From Membranipora membranacea (lineage: Eukaryota > Bryozoa > Gymnolaemata > Cheilostomatida > Membraniporidae), in assembly GCA_914767715.1 (NCBI GenBank), contig OU612073.1:14944001-15008000 (forward strand): 64,000 nt of DNA. The letters run 5' to 3'. The notes under the pieces were generated by a model. The model made no database searches and had not been told where the DNA came from. It saw nothing but the letters and a program-made list of their open reading frames with translations. Made by a program: the position numbers and the translations under genes. Shown here piece by piece: positions 34,758 to 47,148 of this stretch (within the stretch, counting starts at the first letter, position 1; each line of letters begins with the position of its first letter).

Positions 34758-35650
34758 CTGTGATCTGTTCAAATCAATCATAATCGCAGCTGAGTTAAAC
34801 AGCGATTTAAATATTGAAGGCATCAGTGAGGAGGCTACATCAGTAACATATATTGGCTCACTGAAACCATATAAAATTACTGACTTGTGAAGCGCCTATA
34901 TTTAGCAGCGGGATTTTGTGTGCGATCGCCTGGCAATATAAAAGAGTCAAGTTTGTTTGTTTGTTTCCTGGGTGTTAAGCTTGGTACAACATTGCCGGTT
35001 TCTCTTTAGCAAGGAGCTTTGTGGCCTTTTTTGTTTGTTCAAATGATTGTCTTGTCAAAGGTCATAGTATTCAAACACTATAAAAATTGTATTTTAATAT
35101 TCCCTCATTGTTTTGCTGCCTCATGCATGTTTTTCTTGTGGTTTTATTTCAATTTTACCACTTTTATCAGGTTTTCGGAACCTGTCCCCGAACTTGATAA
35201 CTCCATGTGCATTATGCATATGTGAGATTCCCTGCTTTGTAATCAAAATTTTAAGACATATTCTTACACTATCATATAACACATGGTGATTTATTAAACA
35301 CATGGTCTATGGTGTCGATGGATGTGTTTGTTTGTTCACTAGTCTCTGAGAAAAGGCCTTTTTTCCACAACTGAAAACTTATTAGGGGAATTTTTTTTAA
35401 TGAGGAGATAAGTATGTTCGGGTGTGAATAGCTGACTAATCGCTCCATCCCAATGAATTTAAGAAAACAAGCTCTTAGCAATCTTGACACCTGTGTAGAT
35501 TAGATTAACAGACATATCATCCTTAATCAGTGATTCCGGATCTACATGGCCGACTATATCAGATGAGCCAATATTTACATATTTCAGTTGCTGCTGCACA
35601 TAACCTGACAATCGATCAGAGCTATATCCTTCTCATCATTACTGATAATG
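34758..35650. repeat. dispersed direct repeat, copy 2 (right of LRAT gene B)
   Basis: Same order and orientation of blocks as 28785-29995. On the minus strand about 35640-35470 reads open for roughly 55 codons (RLSGYVQQQLKYVNIGSSDI, then PESLIKDDMSVNLIYTGVKI, ending AKSLFS and stop). The corresponding part of copy 1 keeps many residues (IGSSGIVDHFAPEALIDDDM, SVNSIYTGIKIAES) across a frameshift. I do not recognise the protein. Confidence 0.6.
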
Positions 35651-37690
35651 ATAATGAGTTTATTTTCTACCGTAAGAAATGTTAAAAAAACATTTATATA
35701 ATACGATTGGCTTGAATAAATGCTCTCAGATAAAATTTTGAACTGCAAAATTGAAAAAAAGCATTTTGGCACTTGGTGGTCCTGGCTCTGGTAATAAAAG
35801 AATCCTTGCATCGAAATCCAAAATAAAGGGAGTTCTTTAGGTGTAAAAAACTCTGTATATTGAATATTTGAATGAGTTATTTCAAGTGGTTTTGGCTAAC
35901 TGTTACCTGTCTTGTCTGGATCATAGTTGGCAACTTTTGGGAATGTTTAATGGAGGTTTAATGGAGGATATTGTATTTGCACTCAATCCTAATAATATTG
36001 TTTTTTTTTACCAGCAGTCAGCAACCAAACAGCAACCAAACAATCAGCAAGGGATGTGTAAAATATAAACGATGTGCCCACGGAAAATTGAACTTGGTGC
36101 TCAGATTGACAATGGTCGGATGGAAAAAAACAAAATTGAAATAATATAACTACCTTCTGCCTTAGATTATATCACATGTGTGTGATAATCAGATTGAATT
36201 AGATGCGTTAAAGCCATAGGTATATCTATGGTTAAAGCTCTCACACTTAACTGATCTGATTGCGATATGGTGCGATGGTGTAACATGTGATAAGAAATCA
36301 GCAATCCCTCTAGGATGGGGCAGGCATAATTTCACTTCTCACCTTCACCCCCATTACAATGTGTTGTAATATTGACGCATTTATATAATTTGTTTTCAGT
36401 TTTGGGCACTTACTTGGTTGTTACAAAAGTTTTCTTGTTTGCCAGAGCATGTTCAAGGCTTTTGTTAAGAAGGATACATGAAAGTTGTCTACGGTACCAA
36501 TGTGCATTTATGAATGCCTAACCACTTTCTTTTTCAAATTTTCCAGCGATACAAATGGGATTTCTATGAAAGATTTGATGAGATATGAATTCAAAGAAGT
36601 TGCTATCTCTGAACTTTTCCAACATGACTTCAAAGCTTGAAAATATTTTACACATGGATTCACTAAAAGCTTGTAGGGGTTGACCCAAAATGTGCGGTTG
36701 TAACCCAATGAGGGTTTTTAAGTAAAAGTTAAAATGCCTGACAATGATCAAACTAGTTGTGGAAAGTTGCTTCTTGAATCCAAGAAGACAGATGTGCTGG
36801 CGATGTTTTGAAAGTCTGTTCCACCAGAGCCGAGCTTGATTTTAGGATCGGCTGAAAAAGGGAATTTTCTGGTGAGCTGAATAAGTTACTCAAATAGATT
36901 CAGTACTCTTCCTTGCATACTATCATGATCTTTGAAGCAGAGAGAGTAATATTCTCTTGAGTTCAGGTACCAGGACCCAAAGTCCTCATGACGCACCCTA
37001 CACCCATACCCGCCAGCTACTCTGTATAGCGAAGAGGCAGAGGGGTTTTTTCTGTGTGTGGGGTGTGCGAACACACAGTGGACCTAAGGTGTTTTTAGTC
37101 CCGTTTTGCAAGGACCTGGCTCGGATGAATGGTTTGCCAGTACCAAAAACAGAAATGACTGCTGGCTCCGGGAAATAAACAAGGACCTTATAGATCCCAA
37201 GCTGGTACCCGTAACTATTAGACCACTCCGGATCGACACCCCAGACCAGTTTTGTTTAAATATTTCTGTTGGACTGTAGAGGTAAATAAGAACGTTTTAC
37301 GCTATACCTCAAAATGACTATAAGGTTATGAATATTTGAGGAAATCTCGGGTCTCATCATTTTGAGTCTGATTTGTTTAAGGATTATTAGCTTATTTCCC
37401 CGAAATAACTCATCATTTGGGTCAAAGTACACACCTGAGGGTAAATTTCAATTTTGTCTTACTGATATTGCAGTTGTCTTCAATTGTCTTGGCAATCCAG
37501 CTGGCAATACCTCAATCTTACTTTTAATCAGGTTGAAAGCTGTGTTGATAAAAAAGAACGCATTAATACAGTGTCTGTATTAGTTTCCTGTTTTAAAATG
37601 AGCAGCAAAATATTGTTGGTAGTATTGACGATAGCCAATTGGCAAAAGACAAAACACAGCACCTTGATTGCAAAGTTAGCAAGGCGTTAC
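35651..37690. other. no gene recognised
   Basis: No exon with splice sites, no repeat that I can name. Short frames here look random. Confidence 0.4.
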
Positions 37691-37699
37691 AATTGATTT

Positions 37700-39630
37700 C
37701 AACAGAACAGGAGAAGAAATGCCCAAAAGGCTTGTGATTGGCTGGTTATTCGATGCTGTCTTACCCGGCTCGCTAAAAGCCTTCAATCCAGCCTCTCAAC
37801 CAAAGCATCAAGTTATATCAAAACTTGATTGTCCATATTCCAAGCATAAACTTTGTCCCTGACTAAGTCGGGAGATTAACCCATCGGAAGCTGAATAGAA
37901 CAGCAAGAGAGAAAAAAGTCACGATAACTCACTGATTGACTGGTCTTACATCATGAATGTCTTTGAGGCTGATTTGAAAGCTGAAGCCTTACAGAGAACA
38001 ATTACTGATGTTGTGGATAAACACTGCCCACTGCAAAATGCCAAACACAAATTGCAATCAAGGCAAAGAAAAACCAAACGCAAACCAATCTGTTTACACA
38101 GCTTTTACTCGATCAACTAAGAAGAGCTCAGCCAGATTGAATGACAGAAAAGCTAAGAGAGAATAACTGCAAAGCTACATAGCAGGTGGTCCGCACACTC
38201 ACAAACAAACACAGGCGGACAACCACAAAACCGATATACACCCTAGACGGAGAACACTAACAAGCAGCCAATGCAGCAGAGACAATAACCAAGAACTTTG
38301 TTAATATAGCAGGGAATGCATAAGCACTGGACATCAAGTTTCTCTTAACTCGTCTGCCGGAACATCTGTTAGAAGTCAGTATAGGACAGGTGAAGAAGTG
38401 GCTATGAGACATCAATCCCAGTGAATCAACCTGCTCCTCAGATTTCTCATTGCTTTGAAACCTTGGTTGAATTTAGCGAGAGCTATTGTATATTTTTATT
38501 CTGAGTATGTGTTGCCATCGAATAGTAGTGATTAGTCAGCATACCAGAAGGTCAAGTCCACTACCGATGCCATCATGACCCCTGTAGATAAATGGACTGA
38601 AATGTTAGATCAACCAAATGCCAAATTCATCCCAGTAGGTGTTTTTGACATGTTAAAGTCATTTGACAGGATGGGAATATCAAAACTAGTAGAGAAGCTG
38701 GCTGAGCGCTGTACCAACCAGAATCTAGTGTTTATTGTACACAGCTTTCTCTCAGAGCGCACACAAAGTGTACGGCTTGGCTCACATACCAGCTCGACCC
38801 TGAATACTTAAGATGGTACCCCACAAGTCACCCTAATAGGTCCGCTCTATAGACTGCTATTCATAGATTCTCTGAATACTACCACTTCCTCAACAATTAA
38901 ACACACTGATGATCTAACGCTCACGCCGAATTCAACGACCAATTGCAGAAGAGAACTTCAGACTACTAACAATGAGATGACAACCTGGTGTGATCAGCAC
39001 AATATGATTGCAATAATAATAAGCTTTTTGTAATATACTCAAAACCACCACTACCACCGCCTGATCGGTTCACAATGCAAGGGGAGACAATAACTGCTGA
39101 AGACACTACAAAATTTCTCGGTGTGACTATCGACAAGCATTTCACCTTCAAGCAACATGGGGACAACATAGCAGACAAGACCAGAAAACATATATATACC
39201 CTGCTAGACTTCAAAAGATTAGGCATTCCCTTCAACCTACTGAGAAACTTTATATCGCATTAATACCACCAACCATCCTTTATGCAGTGCAAGCATCATT
39301 CTCCATGACATCTCAAACTCAGAGGCTAAGGGTGGAACAAATGGAAAACCTGGCTCTAAAAAGCATGAAGCCAGATACAATCGGCTATATGGATAGAGTG
39401 GGGTGCTGTAACATAACATCTTTACTAGATCTCATGCAGCAGCACTACCAACAGTATGTCTCCGACATCAACATGAACAGTAATCATAGTCTACATGAAC
39501 TGATCCAAAGGCACAAACCATCATGTTCATGTGCCCATCATGTGGGTGCGAATCATCAAAATCAAAGTCCCCAAACCAGAACTCTACACAGAGCGAAATC
39601 CCCTCTGATCCATTTCTTGGATGCCTGTTG
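37700..39630 (+). mobile_element. eroded non-LTR retrotransposon (LINE ORF2)
   Basis: Plus-strand frames read, in order: DWSYIMNVFEADLKAEAL and VVDKHCPLQ (pre-RT linker), FIPVGVFDMLKSFDRMGISK and HSFLSERTQSVRLG (RT, where FD--KSFD is the first catalytic block), GTPQVTLIGPLYRLLFI then KHTDDLT (catalytic YADD changed to HTDD), TTKFLGVTIDKHFTFKQH and QMENLALKSM. The order is that of a CR1/L2/Jockey-like RT. There are many stops and shifts, so the copy is dead. Confidence 0.75.
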
Positions 39631-39799
39631 AGTTTTTTACAATTTTTGATATTTCAGAAAATATTTTTCCTTTTACTTTTTGCCACTCTCGAAATTTGTT
39701 TACACCAGAAGACCTATAATGGTAATTTTGAATGTCCCCGCATTTAAATATTCCCGTGGTCAAAATAACGCTACATTATAATACAAATGATAATAATAT

Positions 39800-41560
39800 G
39801 TCTATCTATGACTCAACTCCACACCACCTGCCATCTGAACTAGCATCTCTTTAATTTGCTAGAATATTCTAAATCACATCAATAAACCTTAATGTATTGT
39901 ACCAGCAACACAGGGATTGTCTAGGCTAATGGTGTTAATTCACCACAATTTACGTACAGAGAGCAATGATTGACAGTTTATGCTATCAGTTGTTATTGTT
40001 TTTGTGTTTATGTTTATGTGATATAGATGTATATACTGGTATTTCGCAATGGTGTTACCATCTAATTCCGTATTGACCGTCAAGATGATACGCCTTGTGT
40101 CAGACATTAGTGTACAAAATATTTTAGAAAGATGTGTGTTATAATCAGAAAAACCAAACTGTGGGTAGTCATCACCAAATTAAAGAATTTTCACATTCCC
40201 GACTGAAACAAAGCAAGTCTGTTTTATGCACGATATCTCGGAGATCAATCAGAGTTTACAGTTCTTATTAAATTCTTGTTTTTATTCTCAATAGAAAGCC
40301 GCAAAACAATACATTTATTATATCCTCGACAGCATTATCATATATTTATTTATAATTTCATACCATAGACCCAATGTGATGTGTGTGAGTGCGCTGCTAT
40401 ATGGTATACCTGCTCGTATCCGTGTCGCATTTATCCCTCACAATTTATGCCTCAAGTCACATAATGCCCAGGTGATAACATAGTAGTTGTTTCAATTATT
40501 TTGGGATACATTTAGGATCATTATGGTTTAATTTTGAAAACTTTCCGGTTTTTGCATGCGATTTTTGTGCTTACAAATGAAGATCCTTGGTAGGATGAAA
40601 AAAAAATTACTCATGTCAATTTCCGCTGTTGTGCCTCCATTTGTGATGCAGTAAGTAAATCAGTGGGAAAGGAAAGGAAGAGAAACATAGGTTAGCAATA
40701 TGGAGTTAGACAAGCCTATTCTTTAGGATTGTCTTTCCCCATGTAACTTGAATTTACCTATGGGGAAGAGATGATTGTGATGATAATGCTGATGGTGCTT
40801 ATGGTGCTGATGTCGATGATGGCGGTGGTGGTGCCGACGAGGGCGATCTAGTGTTTCAAGTTTCAGGCTTATCATATACATTATATGAACATGGCGACAT
40901 CTTATTTACGGACCAACAACTGAAACTCCACATCATCTAATGAGCTGGAACATTCTAAATCAAGAATAATTACCTCGTATAAGCAAATTATTTGTTATGG
41001 TTGGTCAGGGCTAATGGTGTTAATACACATTTAAGGCGATAAGAGTGTTTGGTAGGCAGTTTTAGTTGCTGACAATGTTGCTGTAAATCTACTGATCTTG
41101 AACTATGCATGGGTGTCACCATCTCATTCCAAATAACAGTCTAGGCGAGAGGCCATAGGCCTACCAATGTATCACAATATGTGCACAAAATGTTTTTCAC
41201 ATATTGTGGTTATGGTGAAACCACAGCTGTAAGCTGCAACATCGATCAAAAGTATTTTTGCATTTCCAATTAAGTCAAGCTGTATCTAGCTATAATATAT
41301 ACTATCGTGTTTTCTGACTCATAATAATATTATCGGATATAGTTCTAAATCCTTTTTTCTTTCTTAGTAGATAGCCAATAAAGTGTGCGTGTGTTTGCTC
41401 TGTCTCTTTATCGTCATGACTATAGCATGGTACTGTGATGCTACATAATTTATCTCAATGTAGAACATAGTCATTTTATGACTTCCTCATTTGTCGGCTC
41501 ATCACACTACAGAGTTGAACAATTTTGAAACAACGGTCTATTTCAATCTTGACAACGGAT
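39800..41560. repeat. degenerate tandem duplication, unit about 1.07 kb
   Basis: Blocks in 39800-40500 recur in order in 40870-41560: ACTCCACA-CA-CT, GAACATTCTAAATCA (in diverged form), GGCTAATGGTGTTAAT (39928 and 41020), GGTGT-ACCATCT-ATTCC (40050 and 41112), GTGTGTGAGTGCG/GTGTGCGTGTG and ACATAATTTAT. No coding capacity was seen. Confidence 0.55.
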
Positions 41561-41654
41561 CCTAGGCAATATCTATCCTAGGCAAAAGTCATAAACGCCA
41601 TAATCAACCTATTAGAGGATGTATTACTGAAGAGTAGATGATTTGAAATAAAGT

Positions 41655-41682
41655 TAATATCTATCTATCTATCTATCTATTG
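41655..41682 (+). repeat. (TCTA)n microsatellite
   Basis: ATCTATCTATCT repeat of about seven tetranucleotide units. Confidence 0.85.
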
Positions 41683-44261
41683 TAGCTGAACATTTTCTCG
41701 TGGAATCAGATGTTTCTACCACTTTCTGAGGGGAGTTTTGGAAAAAAATTGATTGGGGATTTGTAACTCACAATTCTACATTGGCACATTTCAATTTAGT
41801 AGTAAAAAAATCACTAATGGCCTCATTCCCAAAAAACAAAAATATCAGTGCTGCTAACAATAGATAAATTTGATATGGCGGGACGATTGCTTAATATTGC
41901 CATTCCTTTTATACCTGTTTTTCATCTAAAGGCGTAAAAGCACACGTCACATCAAGCTTTTGGGGTAAACACTATGAATTGTGATACAATCTACTGACGT
42001 AATTGCCAGATAATAATGAACCATTAAATTAAAACCCTTGACAGCGTCATGGATGGAAATAAATTTTGGAATGGTTGATGAAAGGAAATTGCTTTAATTG
42101 TTTGCTTTGGCTTAGTCACCATCCCCAGGATAGTTGAGTAGATATTCTATCAGAGAATAGATGTGCACAGGTTGTTGACGGCACCAGGTTAACACCCAAT
42201 TTCCCCCAGTGACAACTCAAGTTAACACTTCAGCTGGCCTGCCTTGTTTATGTTGGTTGAAGAAGGCTTAATTGACGTCCACAATGAATTTTCCTCTCAA
42301 TATACTATGTTTATCTTTAGAGTAATCTCTCCATTTATGATGAATAACACTTGATCCACCATCTATGTGCATCAATCAACAGGTCTACCATAACAGCTTC
42401 ACAAATAGCAACACAGTAGTATTGCAGTTGAAAGTATATAATATAACCCAACAATGAAATGTACACCCTGCACATGACGCAACAGAAACTACACATATCA
42501 ATTTCACTTGCATATACTTGCATCAAAGCTTCCAGAAAGTTTCATCTTACTATCTCATGCTATCTGCCTTCATGATTTGTTCCTCTCATGGATGGAACCA
42601 CTTTCATTATTTCAGTGGTAATCAGATAAAATAAAATGGCCTGAATTGATAACCCAATAGTAGAGGGTCTTTAAAGTAGAAGCAACCCTGACACCACTAA
42701 ATACGTATCAAGATACAATTAACCTTCATCAATAGGCAACATACCCAATCATGGAAATCCAAGGTGTAAGCTTTGGATCTGAACCACAGTAGCCCCTCAT
42801 CCCCATGGCTGCAATAAATTGAATTAAGTTGAGAAGCTATTATAATCTCAAAGCAAATGCTTAATTTCTGTGATTGAAAGCAATAATAATGTTTTCGTAG
42901 TTGATTTTGTAACTGATATGACTGTATATATATATAGATTGACAGAACAAAAGATAACTGCTTTGATTCTAGAAACATATTCTTTTATGCATCATTTTTT
43001 CCCTATAATATATTTATTTCGAGAGTACGGGTATTTGTGTTACTGAAACAAAATGGTGGAAGAGAGTTTGTAATTGAAATAATTAACATTTATTTATAAC
43101 ATCCAAATTTAGATGGAGTACATCATTACGCATCAAATGTCAAAATATAACTTTTGTGGTTGTCTGCCATTTTAAGTCAGAAGCAATTGCAATTAATTGT
43201 CAAACGTCTCCTTTATTTTCATTGATACTAAATTATTCCTAAAACTTATGTCTTATGAATTAGCCCCATTGTAGTACCATCACTATTCCTGTAAAAGTTG
43301 GTTATAAATAAAAAATCCTAAGGTCTTGCATTTGTCCACTTTTCTTCATTGGGCGAAAGGCATTTGATCGGTTATTTGTCACATTGGAGAAATCTTGTGA
43401 GTTGGAGTTGCGCTTATAACCAATATCTGAAAGTCAACTTCTGCAATACCTTTTACTCAGAACCTGACATAAAAAGCCCTAAAATTTCTCAAGGTTCCAG
43501 TCTTAAATTGCATATGCCCAAACCAAGATATTTGATACTTCAATTCAAGGGTATCAAGATTAAAAATCATGCTTCAAAACAATGCTGTCCTTTTAGAATC
43601 AGACAAGTCAGGAATAGAGATATATATAAAGGCATAAATAGAGGTGCATGGGTCAAGACAGACAGAGACAGAGACAGATCTCATGAGAAGATAACCCTCT
43701 TCACTTTAAAATTAATATTTACGAAAACAGAGCTAAACACAAAGAGAACCTCAATCTTTGAGGATGAATGTTAATCAGAAGGATCCTTTGCAAGAAATCA
43801 ATGATGCAAAGTTTACAACATCAACCCTTTGTATGGCATGTCTGGAACAATCATATCATGATTGTAATGGTACACGCTGTATATTCACACCTTTCAACTC
43901 GAGCTTGGTATATAAGTGACTCGGCTCAGTTGTTTGGCATCTATCTTGTGCAGACGGCAAAACAAATACTAATCATCACTCAAAATGTACCAACTAGAGA
44001 TGCTCATTGTACTCACTGCCATTCTATGCATCAGTTGTCAAATGACAAATGCAAAACCGTAAGTTTTAAATCCTCTAACAATTCACAGCTCCTTGTTATC
44101 AATATTCAAGGCATCACAAACGCTTCTCTATTGACTGTACATAATTTGTTATTTGACACATAGTCACGTCTTAATTCATAAAAAATCAATACAATGAGTT
44201 AACTTTCTTTCTTTTTATATATTATTTCAGGATACATAACACTATTACCTCAAAACTCGAA
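41683..44261. other. no gene recognised
   Basis: Contains a 141-codon plus-strand frame (43349-43774) and a 131-codon one (43768-44163). Neither resembles a known domain, they overlap, and composition is like the surroundings, so I regard both as chance frames. Confidence 0.4.
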
Positions 44262-44453
44262 TCAATAGATAGCGCTGGAAATTTGATTCAGAGGATGAAA
44301 AGAAGAATCCGAGTCATCTGCCACCGCCACAGACGTGGTCATCACTCGAGATCCGGAGTAGCTACCCCCTTCTTTAGGTTTGGTTGAGCGTTGACAAATC
44401 ACACAAGGAGGAATGCTTAATGAAGAAAGTTTGTATTCAGACAAACTGAGCAA
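44262..44453 (-). other. possible terminal exon, unassigned
   Basis: Minus-strand frame ends CVICQRSTKPKEGGSYSGSR, VMTTSVAVADDSDSSFHPLN, QISSAIY and stop. Composition (Ser/Thr/Asp-rich, low in AT-driven residues) is more protein-like than neighbouring frames. It lies 0.5 kb downstream of the stop of the membrane-protein paralog 1 on the same strand, so it might be an alternative C-terminal exon of that gene. No in-phase join was proven. Confidence 0.3.
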
Positions 44454-44976
44454 CCTTGCTCAGAAACAAGCTGCTAAAGGTTTTGTAGCAAAGAATATCC
44501 TACCGCCTCTCAGAGCTGGAAATGTACTCAACACAACTAGCAATTCATTCAATTGCTATTTTTCATTTCGAGAAGTTTTCGTCATTTTTTTATCATTGAT
44601 ATGAATAGTTTATAAGCATTCATACTGTGCGCATATGCCCCACAAGCTTCTTTTGGCTCGTATTGGGTTGGGAGGGATGAATGTGGATATCATGATCACT
44701 TTTAAAGATTTACACTCTGTGATATAAAATAAATACGCAACAATACTTTTACAGTCCCTTTTCTAACTTTACAATCGATAAACTCAGGGTTTTTAATTGA
44801 AAAACTCTTACCTATGCGATATCTATCTGAAGCTTCTTTGCTTTTCTCAGTCAAAGAGCTGGACAGGAAATAAATATATATTACATTTCGAGACTGATAC
44901 ACACTAATACACACTAATCAGAATAACAACAGTGTGCATTCTTAGTGATGAGGGGATGGGTATGTTATCCTCTAAG

Positions 44977-45429
44977 TCAGACGAAAGTGATGTTTTTCGG
45001 TGGGCAGGAAACTGAATTGGCTGTGTTCAACGCATTTAAAGCAAGTTTTCTTGTAACTGTCCATTTTCTCTCTCTCAACTGTGCCATGACTTTCTGAAGT
45101 TTTTTGTAGTCAGCGTATTCCTGTTTTGCCGCCCTAGCATATCCTAGAATCAGTCCAAACACTGCCAGAGAGAAAATCCCTAAAAAACCACAAATCAGAT
45201 GACTTCATAGACCTTTACAAGAAAAGTAAGATAAACTATGATGGCTGTATAGTTTCAGTTCGCAGCAATTTCAATTCAATATGACACCTACTGTGAACTT
45301 GAATAATTAGAAGAATAGAGAGGATGTAACTGCGGTGTTACACTCACCAAGAATGGTACATATGTATATAAGTTCACCTATCTCATCAGCATACTCTGTC
45401 GTCCGCAGATTATGTTCTCGTGAGGCCAT
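44977..45429 (-). CDS. membrane protein paralog 1 (partial or short), 2 exons
   Basis: Exons 45429-45348 (from ATG) and 45179-44977, joined in phase 1. MASREHNLRTTEYADEIGEL leads into a TM helix IYICTILGGIFSLAVFGLIL, then basic YARAAKQEYADYKKLQKVMA, TRKLALNALNTAN and the end NITFV. The frame stays open above the ATG to an acceptor near 45475 (FYFCNTSLIWLGFSSV), so more TM sequence may precede. The second half aligns with paralog 2 at 55.4 kb, with identical intron phase and the same last five residues bar one. The TM-ARAA-basic layout recalls TM5 and the third loop of a rhodopsin-type receptor, but no TM6/TM7 follows. Family uncertain. Confidence 0.65.
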
Positions 45430-45609
45430 CACTGAGCTAAATCCAAGCCAGATTAGAGATGTGTTACAAAAATAAAACTGCCAACAATGCGCTCTATTTG
45501 AGGAAATGATATGGATATAAGATTTTATTATAAAATTTGCACTAACCAGCTCAAGAACATCTCATCTGCCTGATGAGGGTAAAAGAGGAATGATACAATG
45601 AAGCTTTAG

Positions 45610-45669
45610 CAGCTAAGAAGCTGAGAATATGGCATCTATTCAGATGCCATTTTCTCAGCTTCTTAACTG
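45610..45669. repeat. 60-bp near-perfect hairpin
   Basis: Arms 45610-45637 and 45642-45669, 28 bp each with two mismatches, and a 4-nt loop ATTC. The arm contains TAAGAAGCTGAGAA and ATGGCATCT. It lies just upstream of membrane-protein paralog 1. The tiny loop and near-perfect pairing favour a fold-back/MITE tip over a microRNA precursor, but a small RNA cannot be excluded. Confidence 0.75.
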
Positions 45670-47010
45670 ACGTTAACACACTATGATTAAAAAAACTCAT
45701 TTTAATCATGGTAATTAGCAATTTTCACAGCTGGTTAAAAGAAAACAAAATATGAGGCAATTGTGGGAAAGTAATTGGATAGGTGACTTCAAGCCAGATA
45801 GAATTTTCTTCATATGAAATTCTGCCATTGGAAGCTCATTTCCTTTGTTACAATGGAAATAACCTTTTGCAGCTTTACAAATTGAATGAAGCAGAAAATC
45901 AGATATTTTCTGAAAGGCTCAATCTCCTACTGTAGTGCATAATTGTCCTATGAACTTGGCAGTATGCTTTCTTATAACATTATTCTTGCCTCAACCAAAA
46001 TAAGGAAACATATTCAATCATTATATTTGTATTATGATTGTCTCTCGAGTCAAAACATTGAAAAATGTTCGCACATGAGAAAGGCCTCAGGCAAAGAGCT
46101 GAAAATCATAGGAAATTTCGTTGCATCCACTATTCAGATAATAAGAGATAGTCTATGATCATAACAAAGATCACAATTATTTGTATGACAAAGATGATTG
46201 GAAACTCGAGCTGCATAAGCAGAATTGTGGTATGAGTAGTATCATCATCATCAATGTGCATATTGGGTGTTATAGCATTAAAGAAAAAATATATGTGGCA
46301 ATCCTGATCAAATTTATATTTATAATATTTCGGTGCATTAAGAAACTGACATGGACCCAAACTCCAAAACAAAGTATCAGTGGCTGTGGGTTTACTTGAA
46401 ACAAGACTGGCATGCTGATGAGGAATATTTCACTTAATTTGTGAAGACAGTGTTCCTCATGAATAGATGATCCATTACCATTATTGTCATGAAAACCTTT
46501 AACTGAAGAAATTTTGAAATACTTGCACTTTTAGAATGGGCTTTAAAATTTCACACAGTATGAATGGCTTGGGCTAGTTTCATTACACTAGTCTGATTAT
46601 TTGGCTGATTGTATAATATATACAAGAGAAAGACCTTAATACTGAGCTGTGTTAGAGAAAGCCATAAATTCATGAGTGGATGTGAGTGTAAGTGAATGAG
46701 AGCGTGAGCGTGAGTGAGAGAAAACGAGAAGAACAATGTCTCGCTAGATGTCTGAGAAACAATTTATTGACTGGTGGTTTTCACAGAATTTCTCGTCTCC
46801 AAAATCATGTCTTCAATTCACTACATGAACCATAGACTTGATTTACTCCATTGAATCATGTCACACTTTAATGCATGACATGACGCCAGTAGTTTGTGCA
46901 AAGATTCATACTTAACTGAATTTCCATGAATTGATTAAGATAATTAATCAGGGAACACAGGGGATGATATAATTTGTGAGATATGTGAATGACCTTTTTC
47001 CTCTCAGGCA
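45670..47010. other. no gene recognised
   Basis: AT-rich, with no exon-like stretch and no recognised repeat. Confidence 0.4.
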
Positions 47011-47020
47011 ACCCTAGGTC

Positions 47021-47138
47021 TAGTTAAAGCTCTCAAACGGTGCAAGATGCTGGTAGAGGCATTTCATTATCAACCACTCCACTTGGTTGATAATGAAATG
47101 CCTCTACCAGCATCTTGCACCGTTTGACGGTTTAAACT
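47021..47138. mobile_element. 118-bp fold-back element with 10-bp target duplication
   Basis: The arms 47033-47076 and 47084-47127 are exact reverse complements over 44 bp with a 7-nt loop. Outer ends TAGTTAAAGC and GGTTTAAACT are also partly inverted. The element is bracketed by identical 10-mers ACCCTAGGTC (47011-47020 and 47139-47148). Perfect arms and duplication imply a recent insertion. A 9-11-bp duplication is typical of Mutator-like elements, but the superfamily is only a guess. Confidence 0.8.
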
Positions 47139-47148
47139 ACCCTAGGTC

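Noticed and set aside
40775-40835. GATGATGGTGCTGATG-type imperfect repeat as a coding Asp-rich exon
   Set aside because: Simple triplet-like repeat with no open frame of useful length or splice sites.
43349-44163. Two long plus-strand frames (141 and 131 codons)
   Set aside because: They overlap, contain no recognisable motif, have residue use expected from the local base composition and lack splice or poly(A) context.
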